Of a stretch of 58,637 nt of DNA, positions 42,070-50,739 are shown piece after piece. This DNA comes from UBA1149 sp963579235 (lineage in GTDB: Bacteria; Desulfobacterota; Binatia; UBA1149). Each line of letters opens with the position of its first letter. Positions within the stretch are counted from its first letter, which is position 1. The stretch spans positions 1 to 58,637 of the forward strand of contig CAUZFM010000001.1 of NCBI GenBank assembly GCA_963579235.1. Direction: 5' to 3'. The position numbers and the translations under genes are program-made. The notes under the pieces are model-generated. The model was given only the letters and a program-made list of their open reading frames with translations, had not been told where the DNA came from and did no database searches.

Positions 42070-43770
42070 ATGAAGACCGTCCACCCCAAGAACGCCGCAG
42101 CCCTTCTGGGCCTTTTTATTTTTGTTGCCCTGGCCGCCGCACCCGCCGCCTTTGCGGCGCCGGACTCTGAGACCAAGTGCAAAATTAACAAGCTCAAGCA
42201 GGCCGGTAAGGCCGGTCTGTGCAGGCTCAAGGCCGAGGCCAAGGCCGAGACCAAAGGCACCGCCGCCGATGTGGCCAAGTGTGCGAGCAAGCTGGCCTCA
42301 GCTTTTGCCAAGGTCGAAACCAAGGAGCAGTGCCGCGCGGGTGGCACCGTGGCCGCGGTGGAGCCCAGGCTCGAGTTGGTCGCTTCGCAGGTTACGCTCG
42401 AGTTGGTCGGAAACGGCGACTCGACCAAGACCGCATCAAAGTGCCGTGCGGCCAAGCTCAAGGCTTCCGGTAAACAGCTGTCTTGCGTTCTCAAGGCCCA
42501 GTCCAAGGCCGAAGCCAAGGGTGCCGCGCCCGACTTTACCAAGTGTGACTCCAAGTTCGCGGCCAGTTTCCAGAAAGCCGAAACCAAGGCCGGCGGCCAG
42601 TGCCCTTCAACGGGAGACACCGCCGCCGTGTCGGCCCACGTTGACGACGCCTACATTGAGATCGAAGCTGACCTGGCCGACCTCGGCGTAGAAGACTTCG
42701 CCGAGCTGCGTGAATACGGCGTGGGCAACAAGTCACTCACCCTGGTAGACAGCAGCAGGACGGTGCCCGCCAACGGTATTTTCCCCGGTGCCGCCGAACG
42801 CAGCCTGGAAGTAGAGATCTGGTACCCGTCCACAATCTCGCCGGTGTTCGGGCAGTTTGTGAACGCCCCCCTGCAGACCTCCGGTACTCCGTGGCCGGTG
42901 GTGGTGCGCGCGCACGGTTTCGGTGGAGTCAACACCGATTCGGCCGGCCTCACCCGCCACCTGGCCAGCCGTGGCTACATAGTAATAGCCCCCAACTTTC
43001 CGCTGTCGTGGTTGTTTGCCCCCGGTGGTTCGACGCTTCTCGACCTGGCTAACCAGGCGCTGGACCTCTCCTTCTTGCTCGACAGCCTCGAGGCCATGAA
43101 CGCCGACCCCGTTGATTTCTTCTACGGGGCGATAGACACCAGCCGCGTGGGTGCAACCGGTCACTCGCTGGGCGGAGCCACCGTACTGCTGTCGGGCTAC
43201 CACGTGGATCTCGTAGACCCGCGCATAGACGCCGTGGTGGCGCTCGCTCCCCTTGCCTGCGTGTTTGCCGAGACCTTTTACGACGGCGGCAGTGCACCGC
43301 TGATGATACTGGGCGGCGACGCGGACCTGATCACGCCCTACAACAGCAACCAGGCCGTGCCCTACACGCTGGCCGACCCGAGCAAGTTCCTGGTGACCCT
43401 GGACGGCGGCACCCACATGAGCTTCTCCGACAGGCTCACCTTCGGCCCCGAAGAAAACGGCGACGAGGGAATCTGCACCGGCTTTTTTCTCCAACCCGGT
43501 GACCCGAGACCCCTGCCGGCCAGTGGTAGCTTCGACCCAAGCTTTCTCGGCGGTGCCGCCGCCGGGATAGACACCACGGGATCGGCCTGCGAGCCGATCT
43601 GCCCTCTGCCCCCGCCCACGCACATGTTTTTTGACCGCCAGCACGAACTCACGCGCGCGGCGACGCTGGCGTTCTTTGAGATGCAGATCCACGGTGGGGT
43701 TTCGGCTGCTCGCCTGGTGCGCACCGGCCTCGACAGCGCCACGGACGTCACTGTGCTTACGGCCGAGTAG
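42070..43770 (+). CDS. Secreted alpha/beta hydrolase with two Cys-containing repeats
   Basis: About 566 residues from ATG 42070. A Sec signal peptide ends at 'AFAAPD' near residue 28. Residues about 32-195 hold two copies of an approximately 80-residue helical module with the pattern K-C-x..-K-L-K-x-[AS]-G-K-x-x-x-C..., for example 'KLKQAGKAGLCRLKAEAKAE' and 'KLKASGKQLSCVLKAQSKAE', each with further Cys. The rest is an alpha/beta hydrolase of the PAF-acetylhydrolase/PETase-like kind: 'VVRAHGFGG', nucleophile Ser366 in 'GATGHSLGGATV', Asp in 'LGGDADLITP', His in 'DGGTHMSFSD'. It is probably an extracellular esterase or lipase; the module could anchor it. Confidence 0.85.
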   Translation: MKTVHPKNAAALLGLFIFVALAAAPAAFAAPDSETKCKINKLKQAGKAGLCRLKAEAKAETKGTAADVAKCASKLASAFAKVETKEQCRAGGTVAAVEPRLELVASQVTLELVGNGDSTKTASKCRAAKLKASGKQLSCVLKAQSKAEAKGAAPDFTKCDSKFAASFQKAETKAGGQCPSTGDTAAVSAHVDDAYIEIEADLADLGVEDFAELREYGVGNKSLTLVDSSRTVPANGIFPGAAERSLEVEIWYPSTISPVFGQFVNAPLQTSGTPWPVVVRAHGFGGVNTDSAGLTRHLASRGYIVIAPNFPLSWLFAPGGSTLLDLANQALDLSFLLDSLEAMNADPVDFFYGAIDTSRVGATGHSLGGATVLLSGYHVDLVDPRIDAVVALAPLACVFAETFYDGGSAPLMILGGDADLITPYNSNQAVPYTLADPSKFLVTLDGGTHMSFSDRLTFGPEENGDEGICTGFFLQPGDPRPLPASGSFDPSFLGGAAAGIDTTGSACEPICPLPPPTHMFFDRQHELTRAATLAFFEMQIHGGVSAARLVRTGLDSATDVTVLTAE

Positions 43771-43850
43771 CGTAGAGGCTTCCGGCTCAAACGCGTCTAC
43801 TTTGACTCAGGCTGGCAGGCGTGGGATTCGTCGCGACGGGGTAAACTACC

Positions 43851-44654
43851 TTGTCCAACGAAGCCAACAGCTACCAGAACATCAACTACCAGGTCTCAGA
43901 GGGAATCGCGCGGCTGACGCTCGACCGCCCCGAAGCGATGAACTCGCTTGACCTGCCAACCTGCCGCGAACTGTCAGACGTAGCCATACGCATAGACGAA
44001 GACCCCGCCGCGAGGTGCGTGCTCATAAGCGGCACGGGCAAGGCCTTCTGCGCGGGCGGAGACGTGGCCGCCTTCGCGTCGGCAGGCGACAAGGCCCCTG
44101 CCCTGCTCAAGGAGATGACCGGCTTCATGCACTCGGCCTGGTCGCGACTGCTACGAGGCGACGCCCCGGTGGTTACCGCGGTCAACGGCGTGGCGGCCGG
44201 TGCCGGCCTGGCCCTGGCCGGGCTGTCCGACCTCGTCGTGGCCGCGCGCTCGGCACGCTTCACCATGGCCTACACAGGCGTCGGCCTAACACCGGATGGC
44301 AGCTCCACCTACTTCTTGAGCCGCCTGGTCGGCCTGCGACGGGCCCAGGAGCTGGTGCTCACCAACCGTGTGCTGTCGGCCGACGAGGCGCTCGACTGGG
44401 GATTGGTCACACGCGTGGTCGACGACGAAGAACTCGCGCAGGAAGCCGACAAGCTCGCTGCAAAACTTGCTGCCGGACCCACCCTGGCCTACGGCCGCAG
44501 CAGGGCACTGCTGCTGTCAGGACTGCAGGAATCGCTCGAGACACAGATGGAGCTGGAGGCGAGGGCCATCGCCGACTCGGGCCGCACGGCCGACTTTCGC
44601 GCGGGCGTGGATGCCTTCGTCAACAAGAAACGACCAAGCTTCTCAGGAAACTGA
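43851..44654 (+). CDS. Enoyl-CoA hydratase/isomerase family protein, PaaG-like
   Basis: A 267-residue crotonase-fold protein from TTG 43851. 'GIARLTLDRPEAMNSLD', 'RCVLISGTGKAFCAGGDVAA' and 'AVNGVAAGAGLALAGLSDLV' form the CoA site and oxyanion hole. In place of the two catalytic Glu of true enoyl-CoA hydratases it has 'AYTGVGLTPDGSSTYFLSRL', with an Asp as in PaaG-type isomerases, so a double-bond or epoxide isomerase role is likelier than hydration. It precedes a haloalkane dehalogenase by one base and may act in the same catabolic route; that is inference. Confidence 0.9.
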   Translation: MSNEANSYQNINYQVSEGIARLTLDRPEAMNSLDLPTCRELSDVAIRIDEDPAARCVLISGTGKAFCAGGDVAAFASAGDKAPALLKEMTGFMHSAWSRLLRGDAPVVTAVNGVAAGAGLALAGLSDLVVAARSARFTMAYTGVGLTPDGSSTYFLSRLVGLRRAQELVLTNRVLSADEALDWGLVTRVVDDEELAQEADKLAAKLAAGPTLAYGRSRALLLSGLQESLETQMELEARAIADSGRTADFRAGVDAFVNKKRPSFSGN

Positions 44655-44655
44655 C

Positions 44656-45531
44656 ATGACAAATTGGAAACAACGCAAGACCTTCACCGAAATCAACGGC
44701 CTGACCATGGCCCACGTGGAGCAGGGCGAGGGCGACCCCATAGTGCTGCTGCACGGCAACCCGACGTCTTCTTACCTGTGGCGTGACGTCATGCCTCCGC
44801 TCGAGGGACTCGGTCGCTTGATAGCGCCCGACCTCGTAGGCATGGGCGACTCCGACAAGCTGCCCGAGAGCGGACCCGACCACTACACCTTCGTGGAGCA
44901 CCGCGAATACCTCGATGCATTACTCGAGACCCTGGGCGTGACCGAGAACGTGACGCTGGTGGTCCACGACTGGGGTTCGGCTCTGGGTTTTGACTGGGCC
45001 CGCCGCCACCCCGAAGCGGTGAAGGGCATCGCCTACATGGAAGCCATAGTAATGCCTCTCACCTGGGACGAGTGGCCCGACGCGGCCCGCGGCGTCTTCC
45101 AGGGCTTCCGCTCGGAAGCGGGCGAAGACATGGTCCTCGAACAAAACGTCTTCGTTGAGCAGGTGCTGCCCGGCTCCATACTGCGCGACCTCAGCGATGA
45201 AGAAATGGCCGAATACCGTCGACCTTTTGCCCAGGCGGGTGAAAGCCGAAGGCCAACTCTGACCTGGCCACGACAGATTCCGCTGGCGGGCGAACCCGCC
45301 GACGTGGTCGAAATCGCCGCCAACTACGGCCAGTGGCTCACCACTTGCGACATCCCCAAGCTCTTCGTCAACGCCGAGCCGGGGGCCATCCTGGTCGGTG
45401 CGGCACGCGATTTCTGCCGCGGCTGGAATAACCAGGAAGAAGTCACCGTCAAGGGCTCGCACTTCGTGCAGGAAGACTCGGGCGAAGAAATAGGCAGCGC
45501 CGTGGCCGACTGGATCAAGCGCCGGGCCTGA
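44656..45531 (+). CDS. Haloalkane dehalogenase, subfamily II (DhaA/LinB type)
   Basis: A 291-residue alpha/beta hydrolase that matches DhaA motif by motif. The catalytic pentad is visible: Asn35 in 'LLHGNPTSSYLWRDV' and Trp106 (halide binding), nucleophile Asp105 in 'VVHDWGSALGFDWARRHPE', acid Glu129 in 'IAYMEAIV', base His269 in 'KGSHFVQEDS'. These positions lie within 1-6 residues of DhaA N41, D106, W107, E130 and H272. 'WDEWPDAARGVFQGFR' is the cap domain. It hydrolyses carbon-halogen bonds in haloalkanes to alcohols. No signal peptide. The ATG lies one base after the crotonase stop. Confidence 0.93.
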   Translation: MTNWKQRKTFTEINGLTMAHVEQGEGDPIVLLHGNPTSSYLWRDVMPPLEGLGRLIAPDLVGMGDSDKLPESGPDHYTFVEHREYLDALLETLGVTENVTLVVHDWGSALGFDWARRHPEAVKGIAYMEAIVMPLTWDEWPDAARGVFQGFRSEAGEDMVLEQNVFVEQVLPGSILRDLSDEEMAEYRRPFAQAGESRRPTLTWPRQIPLAGEPADVVEIAANYGQWLTTCDIPKLFVNAEPGAILVGAARDFCRGWNNQEEVTVKGSHFVQEDSGEEIGSAVADWIKRRA

Positions 45532-45537
45532 CCACCC

Positions 45538-46524
45538 ATGCAGCCCACCAAGCTTGGAATCATCGGACTGGGCCGCCACGGCAGCCGCTACGCGCGCCAC
45601 GCGGCGCAAGACGTGGCGAATCTCGATCTCACCGTGGTGTGCCGACGCAACGCGGCAGCCGGCCAGTCGTTGGCCCGCGAATACGATTGCCGCTGGACCG
45701 ATGATGCGCAGGAGCTGATAGAAAGTAGCGACGTCGAAGCGGTGGTGCTTGTCACGGTGCCCTCGTTGTTACCCGACCTGGTCACGCGCGTGGCCGAACT
45801 GGGGAAACCACTGCTAGTAGAAAAGCCCGTGTCCCCTACGCTGGACGACGGCCGTCGCATGCTGGCGAGCATCGAATCAGCGGACCTCCACTGCCTGGCC
45901 GGCCACACGCTGCGCTTCAACTCAGTGTGCCGGGCAATGCGCGAAGCGATCGACAAGGTGGGCCGCCTCGACACGCTCACCTTCAGCCAGCGTTTTCCGC
46001 CGCAGCTGCAACTCGATTGGCTCGATGATCCGGCGAGATCGGGCGGCGGCAACATCATGCACACCGGTGTTCACTGCTTCGACCTCCTGCGCTGGTTCAC
46101 CGGCCTCGAGGTATCCTCGGTAGCCTGCTCAATGCGCAGCGCAGTGACCACCGACACCGAGGACAACTTCGTCGCCTCGCTGCAGCTCTCAAACGGCAGA
46201 ACCCTGGCCCAGGTCAACTGTTCGCGAAGCAGCAACAGTCGCAACGGCCTGATCGAAATATCCGGCGAGCACGGCCAACTAGTGGGCGATCACGTGCTGG
46301 GCACGCTCCACTTTCTGGGCCCCGATGGCCCGAGCGAGCTCACGCCAGACGCGCCGGTGATGACCGTGCCCGCCATACTCGAGGCCTTTGCCGCCGGCGT
46401 GGGGGGCAAGCAGGACGCCTCGGCCGCCGCCAGTTACCGTGACGGGCTGGCCGCGGTGGCCGTGGCCGAGGCCTGCTACCGCTCGGTGTCCAGCGGCCGT
46501 TTTGAAGACGTAGCCGCAATCTGA
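45538..46524 (+). CDS. Gfo/Idh/MocA-family NAD(P)-dependent oxidoreductase
   Basis: A 328-residue protein. The Rossmann start 'KLGIIGLGRHGSRYARH' is followed by 'KPLLVEKPVSPTLDDGRRML', containing the family's E-K-P motif with its conserved Lys near residue 98, and 'AGHTLRFNSVCRAMREAI'. 'GGNIMHTGVHCFDLLRWFTG' near residue 172 holds the catalytic His of the family. Substrates are usually sugars or inositols; here unknown. It starts 6 bases after the dehalogenase, in the same operon. Confidence 0.9.
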   Translation: MQPTKLGIIGLGRHGSRYARHAAQDVANLDLTVVCRRNAAAGQSLAREYDCRWTDDAQELIESSDVEAVVLVTVPSLLPDLVTRVAELGKPLLVEKPVSPTLDDGRRMLASIESADLHCLAGHTLRFNSVCRAMREAIDKVGRLDTLTFSQRFPPQLQLDWLDDPARSGGGNIMHTGVHCFDLLRWFTGLEVSSVACSMRSAVTTDTEDNFVASLQLSNGRTLAQVNCSRSSNSRNGLIEISGEHGQLVGDHVLGTLHFLGPDGPSELTPDAPVMTVPAILEAFAAGVGGKQDASAAASYRDGLAAVAVAEACYRSVSSGRFEDVAAI

Positions 46525-46633
46525 AACCTGCGTCGGCCTGTTGGCGTTTCTGAAAAACGACCACGAGTCTTACCCCGGCGCCTGCGCTCGTGTATCATTC
46601 GTGTCACGGCTCGCGGGAGAGCTCTGTAGCAGC

Positions 46634-47182
46634 GTGGACAAGCAACTCGAACATCTCTCCAGTAAGTACGGTGCACCCAGGCAGCTTACCCTCGAGCTGC
46701 CTTCGCTGGATTTTCCGCCGGTTTCGCGGCGACGCCACGGCGAAGTCTGCATGGCCATCCTACGGCCCAGCGGGGGCTTCCTGCTGCAGACCAAGGCCAG
46801 CTACCCTGGCTCGGTCATGCGCCTTCCCACCGGCGGTATACAGAAAGGCGAGGCGATAGAAGACGCACTGCTGCGAGAAATATGGGAGGAGACCAACCTC
46901 GAGGTAGACGTGGCCCGCTTCGTGGCCGCCATTCGTTACAGCGACAGCAAGCGCGTGTCGAGGTTCTGTACCTACCTGTTTTTCACCCGCGAAACCTCGG
47001 GTGTGCTACAGAGCAACGACCCCGGCGAGAAAATAACCGAGTGGGTGGAGGCCAAGCCGGCCGAGCTGCCCGACTACGCCAGCAAGCTGCGAGACATCGT
47101 CCCGTCCTGGTCAAACTGGGGCAGGTTCAGGGCCATGGCCATGGACGTGCTGCTCGAAGACTGCAACAACCACGGCCTGTAA
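46634..47182 (+). CDS. Nudix hydrolase
   Basis: About 182 residues from GTG 46634; the frame is open back to TTG 46541, so the true start is uncertain. The Nudix box is complete apart from its last Gly: 'GGIQKGEAIEDALLREIWEE' then 'TNLEVD' (G-x5-E-x7-R-E-U-x-E-E). The region before it, 'GEVCMAILRPSGGFLLQTKA', is the usual first strand pair. These enzymes hydrolyse nucleoside diphosphates linked to a second moiety; the substrate is not evident. Confidence 0.85.
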   Translation: MDKQLEHLSSKYGAPRQLTLELPSLDFPPVSRRRHGEVCMAILRPSGGFLLQTKASYPGSVMRLPTGGIQKGEAIEDALLREIWEETNLEVDVARFVAAIRYSDSKRVSRFCTYLFFTRETSGVLQSNDPGEKITEWVEAKPAELPDYASKLRDIVPSWSNWGRFRAMAMDVLLEDCNNHGL

Positions 47183-47234
47183 CCGCTGGCGGCCAGTTTG
47201 TACCGCCCGGGGAAACCGGCCCGAAGAAGTCAGT

Positions 47235-47984
47235 TCAGGCGGGCGGAAACAGCGGCGAGCTCAGCAGCCCGGCGCGCGCCAACCTGAATTGCACGCCCGT
47301 GCGCAGGCAGCCCAGACCGTACACCACGCTGCGGCGAAAATTAATGGACGACGCTTCGTTGCAGTAGCTGGTAGGGCAGCTGATCTCGGCCACCGTGTAT
47401 CCGAACCACATGACCTGGGCCAACATCTGGTTGTCAAAAACAAAATCGTCGGAATTGGCGTCCAGCGGCAACTCCTCGAGCAGTTTCCTGGAGAAGGCGC
47501 GGTAGCCGCTGTGCAGCTCGGACAGTTTTGACCCCATCAGCAAGTTGCCGACCGCCGTGAGAAAGCGATTGGCAATGTACCGCCACAGCGGCATGCCCCC
47601 CTTGAGCGCGTAGCCACCGAGCACGCGCGAACCCATGGCGCAGGGATGCAGACCGCTGCCTATCACCGCTACCATCGCGGGAATCAACCTGGGCGTGTAC
47701 TGGTAGTCGGGGTGTACCATCACGACTATGTCGGCGCCTTCTTCAAGGGCGAGACGATAGCAACTTTTCTGGTTGGCTCCGTAGCCGAGATTGTTGTCGT
47801 GCCTGAGCACGGTCGTATCGGGAAACGTCCGCGCTATGGCAGCGGTCTGGTCGGCGCTGCCGTCGTCGACCACGATCACCCGGTCAACCACGCCCTGGGC
47901 CATGACCTCTTCCCAGGTGCGACGCAATGTAGTCTCCGCGTTGTACGCGGGCATGACCACTATGATTTTATTTTCCCGGTACAC
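47235..47984 (-). CDS. Family 2 glycosyltransferase, DPM1/dolichol-phosphate type
   Basis: About 249 residues from GTG 47984, which has an AGGGGG site; a TTG at 48026 is an alternative. 'IIVVMPAYNAETTLRRTWEE', 'DRVIVVDDGSADQTAAIA', 'NNLGYGANQKSCYRLALEEG' and 'DIVVMVHPDYQYTP' are the GT-A nucleotide-sugar site with the D-x-D-like motif; 'MGSKLSELHSGYRAFSRKLL' is typical of polyprenyl-phosphate sugar transferases. No obvious membrane helix. It probably makes an undecaprenyl-phosphate sugar or extends a cell-surface glycan; it could feed the ArnT-like enzyme 6 kb away. Confidence 0.9.
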   Translation of the reverse strand: MYRENKIIVVMPAYNAETTLRRTWEEVMAQGVVDRVIVVDDGSADQTAAIARTFPDTTVLRHDNNLGYGANQKSCYRLALEEGADIVVMVHPDYQYTPRLIPAMVAVIGSGLHPCAMGSRVLGGYALKGGMPLWRYIANRFLTAVGNLLMGSKLSELHSGYRAFSRKLLEELPLDANSDDFVFDNQMLAQVMWFGYTVAEISCPTSYCNEASSINFRRSVVYGLGCLRTGVQFRLARAGLLSSPLFPPA

Positions 47985-48050
47985 CGACGCCCCCCTGCCC
48001 CCAACGAGTATACCAAGTACGGCCAACGTGTACCGACATCGGGTAAAACA

Positions 48051-49049
48051 TCAGTCGGCGCCGGCCTGAACGGCTGGCACGGTCACGAACTCGTGGTAGC
48101 GCAGGTCGGCGCGGTCGGCCTCCCGCACCGACCTGAGATCGTGGCCCGGGACCACCAGCACACCGCCCTCGTCTTCGAGCAAGCCCACGAAACGATTTAT
48201 GCGCCAGGCCTGTTGCCACCAGTCGTCCATGTCCTGGGCAAAGGCCGGCTGTGCCACGTAGCGCCAGCTGGCCTCGGTGTAAGCTGCATCGCCGGTGAGC
48301 AGTATCACCCCGCCGCGGCCCCTCAGTACCAGTCCCTGCGTGCCCGCGGTGTGGCCATGCAGGTCTACGAGCACGGCACTGCCGTCGCCGAATACGTCGT
48401 AGTGCCCGTCAAAAGTTGCCCAGGGTTCGGTGGCCGCGTAGTCGATAACCGTGCGCCGCTCAATGTCGTCCCAGTCCTGCTCGAAGAAAAAATCCTCGAA
48501 CCAGCGGGCACCCCACGCGCCCTCTTCCTCGCGGCGCGGCAACAGCAGGGTGGCCCCGGCAAAGGCCTCCACGCTTCCCGCGTGGTCAAAATGCAAGTGC
48601 GAGACCGCCACGTAGCCGACGTCAGCGGGGTCCAGCCCCGCCGCCACCATCTGCTCGGGCAAGGACTGCCCGGGCTCGGTATGACAGAGATCGAGCGCCG
48701 CCAGCAGTGGGCCCAGGTACTGCTCCGGGCGTTCCCTTACTGCAGGTGAGTAACCGGTGTCGAACACCAGCAGGCCCTTGCTCTCGTGCTCGACCACGAA
48801 GGCAGGGACAGGGATTTCACTGGCCTCCTGCCAACTTCCGCCCCTGGCCATGGCGCCGGGCAGGCTACGCATGGTGCCGGTGTTAAACGCGTGCAGCAGC
48901 AGATCTACCGGTTCGTGGGCCTGCTCCCAACCCCGCAGCACGGGCTCTATTCGCGGTACCCGTCGTTGATCTGCGCAGCCCGGCAGGAGGGTAGCGATCA
49001 ACAGGCAACACGAAAGAAAACGCAGAGGCGCGTAGAAAGGAGAGGTCAT
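48051..49049 (-). CDS. Metallo-beta-lactamase-fold lipoprotein, lactonase-like
   Basis: A 332-residue protein from ATG 49049. The signal peptide has lipobox 'LPGC' near residue 24. The MBL metal site is 'VSHLHFDHAGSVEAF' (H-x-H-x-D-H), 'DLHGHTAGTQGL' and 'LLTGDAAYTEA', with a C-terminal 'VVPGHDLRSV'. The overall arrangement, with an N-terminal 'LLVFDTGYSP', is that of the N-acyl homoserine lactonase (AttM/AiiA) branch. Such enzymes open lactone rings, including quorum signals; as a lipoprotein it would act outside the cytoplasm. Substrate unproven. The open frame upstream of 49049 is unrelated to the family. Confidence 0.88.
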   Translation of the reverse strand: MTSPFYAPLRFLSCCLLIATLLPGCADQRRVPRIEPVLRGWEQAHEPVDLLLHAFNTGTMRSLPGAMARGGSWQEASEIPVPAFVVEHESKGLLVFDTGYSPAVRERPEQYLGPLLAALDLCHTEPGQSLPEQMVAAGLDPADVGYVAVSHLHFDHAGSVEAFAGATLLLPRREEEGAWGARWFEDFFFEQDWDDIERRTVIDYAATEPWATFDGHYDVFGDGSAVLVDLHGHTAGTQGLVLRGRGGVILLTGDAAYTEASWRYVAQPAFAQDMDDWWQQAWRINRFVGLLEDEGGVLVVPGHDLRSVREADRADLRYHEFVTVPAVQAGAD

Positions 49050-49078
49050 TTTACAGCGACTGACTGTAACGGGGGAGG

Positions 49079-49447
49079 TCAGGAATTCCAGTAGCAGCCG
49101 AAGGGGTCGCGAGAGATCTCGCCGACGCAGTCGGCAAGCGAACCCTCGACCGCGTCTCCGCGATCGTCGTAGTAAGCCGCCCAACGCCCGTTGCCCTTTT
49201 TCCAGAAGAGCTTGTAGCCGCTTTCTTTCTCCGGCCTCAACTGGGCAATGCGGTGATCGACGATGTCGCCATTGCACCCATCGCGAAAGCGATGCACCAC
49301 CGTGATGACTCCCGCCACCGAACACCTGGCCGTGAGTATTCCCCTGGGTCCTACTCTCCAGCCGAGTACGCGTCGGACGAAGGGGGCCATAAACTCGTGC
49401 ACCGATGCGATGCGTTGGGTTTTCTTGCGAGCGGAGGAACGTGCCAT
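49079..49447 (-). CDS. DUF3024-type small protein
   Basis: About 122 residues from ATG 49447. The C-terminal part, 'YKLFWKKGNGRWAAYYDD' and 'CVGEISRDPFGCYWNS', fits DUF3024 (K-x-x-L-Y-W..., then W-x-x-Y, then D-x-x-G-x-F-W-G). The N-terminus 'VHEFMAPFVRRVLGWRVGP' is basic. Function is unknown. The family is small, cytoplasmic and sometimes found near restriction or toxin genes; no such genes are seen here. Confidence 0.6.
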   Translation of the reverse strand: MARSSARKKTQRIASVHEFMAPFVRRVLGWRVGPRGILTARCSVAGVITVVHRFRDGCNGDIVDHRIAQLRPEKESGYKLFWKKGNGRWAAYYDDRGDAVEGSLADCVGEISRDPFGCYWNS

Positions 49448-49627
49448 ACACAATGACAGTAGCCTCGGCGGCCGTAGCGGGCAAGTTCTCCCTCCCTTTC
49501 GGACACAGCGCATGTGCCCAGACCACTCCAAGATCGTTCAAACAACGGGGGTTGCCCATGCATGGCGCAACTGGTTTCAATCCCCTGCAGGCACACGTAA
49601 ACTCTACCACTTACGAGTGAGACAGGC

Positions 49628-50710
49628 ATGAGAAAAATGAAGGTAGCCATTGTTGGAGCCACGGGTATTGCGGGGCAGCAATTCGTCGCGGCCCTGGCCG
49701 AGCACCCCTGGTTCAGGATAGCGCGGCTGGGGGCTTCCCCCCGTTCGGCCGGGAAAAAATACGGTGACGCCCTGCGTGATGAAGCCAGTGGTTCACTGCG
49801 CTGGTGGGCTGGCGGCAGTCCCCCCGAATCTGTGCTCGGCATGACCGTGGAGAACGGGGAAGACCTGAAACTGGACAACGTCGACCTCGTGTTCTCGGCG
49901 GTGGAATCCGACGTCGCCGCCGACCTCGAACCGATGTACGCGCAGACCACCCCAGTGGTGAGCACCGCCTCCGCCTTTCGCTACGAAGACGACGTGCCGC
50001 TGTTGCTGCCCGGCGTCAGCCTGCAACAGGCCACCTTGCTACGCCGCCAACAGAAGAACCGTGGCTGGAAAGGATTCATCCTGCCCCAGCCTAACTGCAC
50101 CGTTACTGGCCTGGCCATAACCCTGAAGCCGCTGGACGAACGCTTCGGGGTCAAAAAAGTATCGATGGTTTCCATGCAGGGCATTTCGGGGGCCGGCCGG
50201 TCGCCGGGAGTAGCCGCGCTGGACGTTATAGACAACGTCATTCCTTACATTCCCTCGGAAGAAGAAAAAGTTACGGCCGAGGCCCGCAAGCTGCTGGGCA
50301 AGGTCGTCGCCGGCAAGCTCGTGGAATCGTCGGTGAAGGTGTCGTGCACCTGTACGCGGGCGGCAGTGCTCGAAGGCCACACCGAGGCCGTATCGCTGGA
50401 ACTCGAACGTCCTGCGACACCTGCCCAGGCAGCCGCGGTTCTGCGCACGGCGGGCAAGCGGGCGGCGCGGCTCCAGCTACCTTCGATGCCCGAAACGCTG
50501 ATATACGTGCACGACGACCCTTTCAGGCCCCAGCCCAGGCTCGACCGCGACGCCGGTGACGGTATGACCACCTCGGTGGGCCGAATCCGCGAAGAGCCGC
50601 TGTACCGGCACGGTCTGCGCTACATGCTGGTGTCACACAACACCAAGATGGGCGCGGCCAAGGGAGCCCTGCTCACAGCCGAGTACCTGCTCGACCGCGG
50701 CATACTCTGA
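49628..50710 (+). CDS. asd: Aspartate-semialdehyde dehydrogenase, archaeal/fungal-type
   Basis: A 360-residue protein (ATG 49628 or ATG 49637). 'KVAIVGATGIAGQQFVAAL' is the NADP-binding start, 'FILPQPNCTVTGLAITLKPL' contains the active-site Cys in P-N-C, and 'VSMQGISGAGRSPG' is the second substrate-binding segment. These features and the P-N-C-T context favour the archaeal/fungal ASADH branch over the classical E. coli-like Asd. It reduces aspartyl-phosphate to the semialdehyde for lysine, threonine and meso-DAP synthesis. No aspartate kinase is adjacent. Confidence 0.92.
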   Translation: MRKMKVAIVGATGIAGQQFVAALAEHPWFRIARLGASPRSAGKKYGDALRDEASGSLRWWAGGSPPESVLGMTVENGEDLKLDNVDLVFSAVESDVAADLEPMYAQTTPVVSTASAFRYEDDVPLLLPGVSLQQATLLRRQQKNRGWKGFILPQPNCTVTGLAITLKPLDERFGVKKVSMVSMQGISGAGRSPGVAALDVIDNVIPYIPSEEEKVTAEARKLLGKVVAGKLVESSVKVSCTCTRAAVLEGHTEAVSLELERPATPAQAAAVLRTAGKRAARLQLPSMPETLIYVHDDPFRPQPRLDRDAGDGMTTSVGRIREEPLYRHGLRYMLVSHNTKMGAAKGALLTAEYLLDRGIL

Positions 50711-50739
50711 AGAGCAAAGCAGCGGATTCGACTCAGCCC

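Noticed and set aside
49050..49610. N-terminal extension of the MBL lipoprotein
   Set aside because: ATG 49049 begins a proper signal peptide with lipobox; the upstream residues are the shadow of the DUF3024 gene and spacer.
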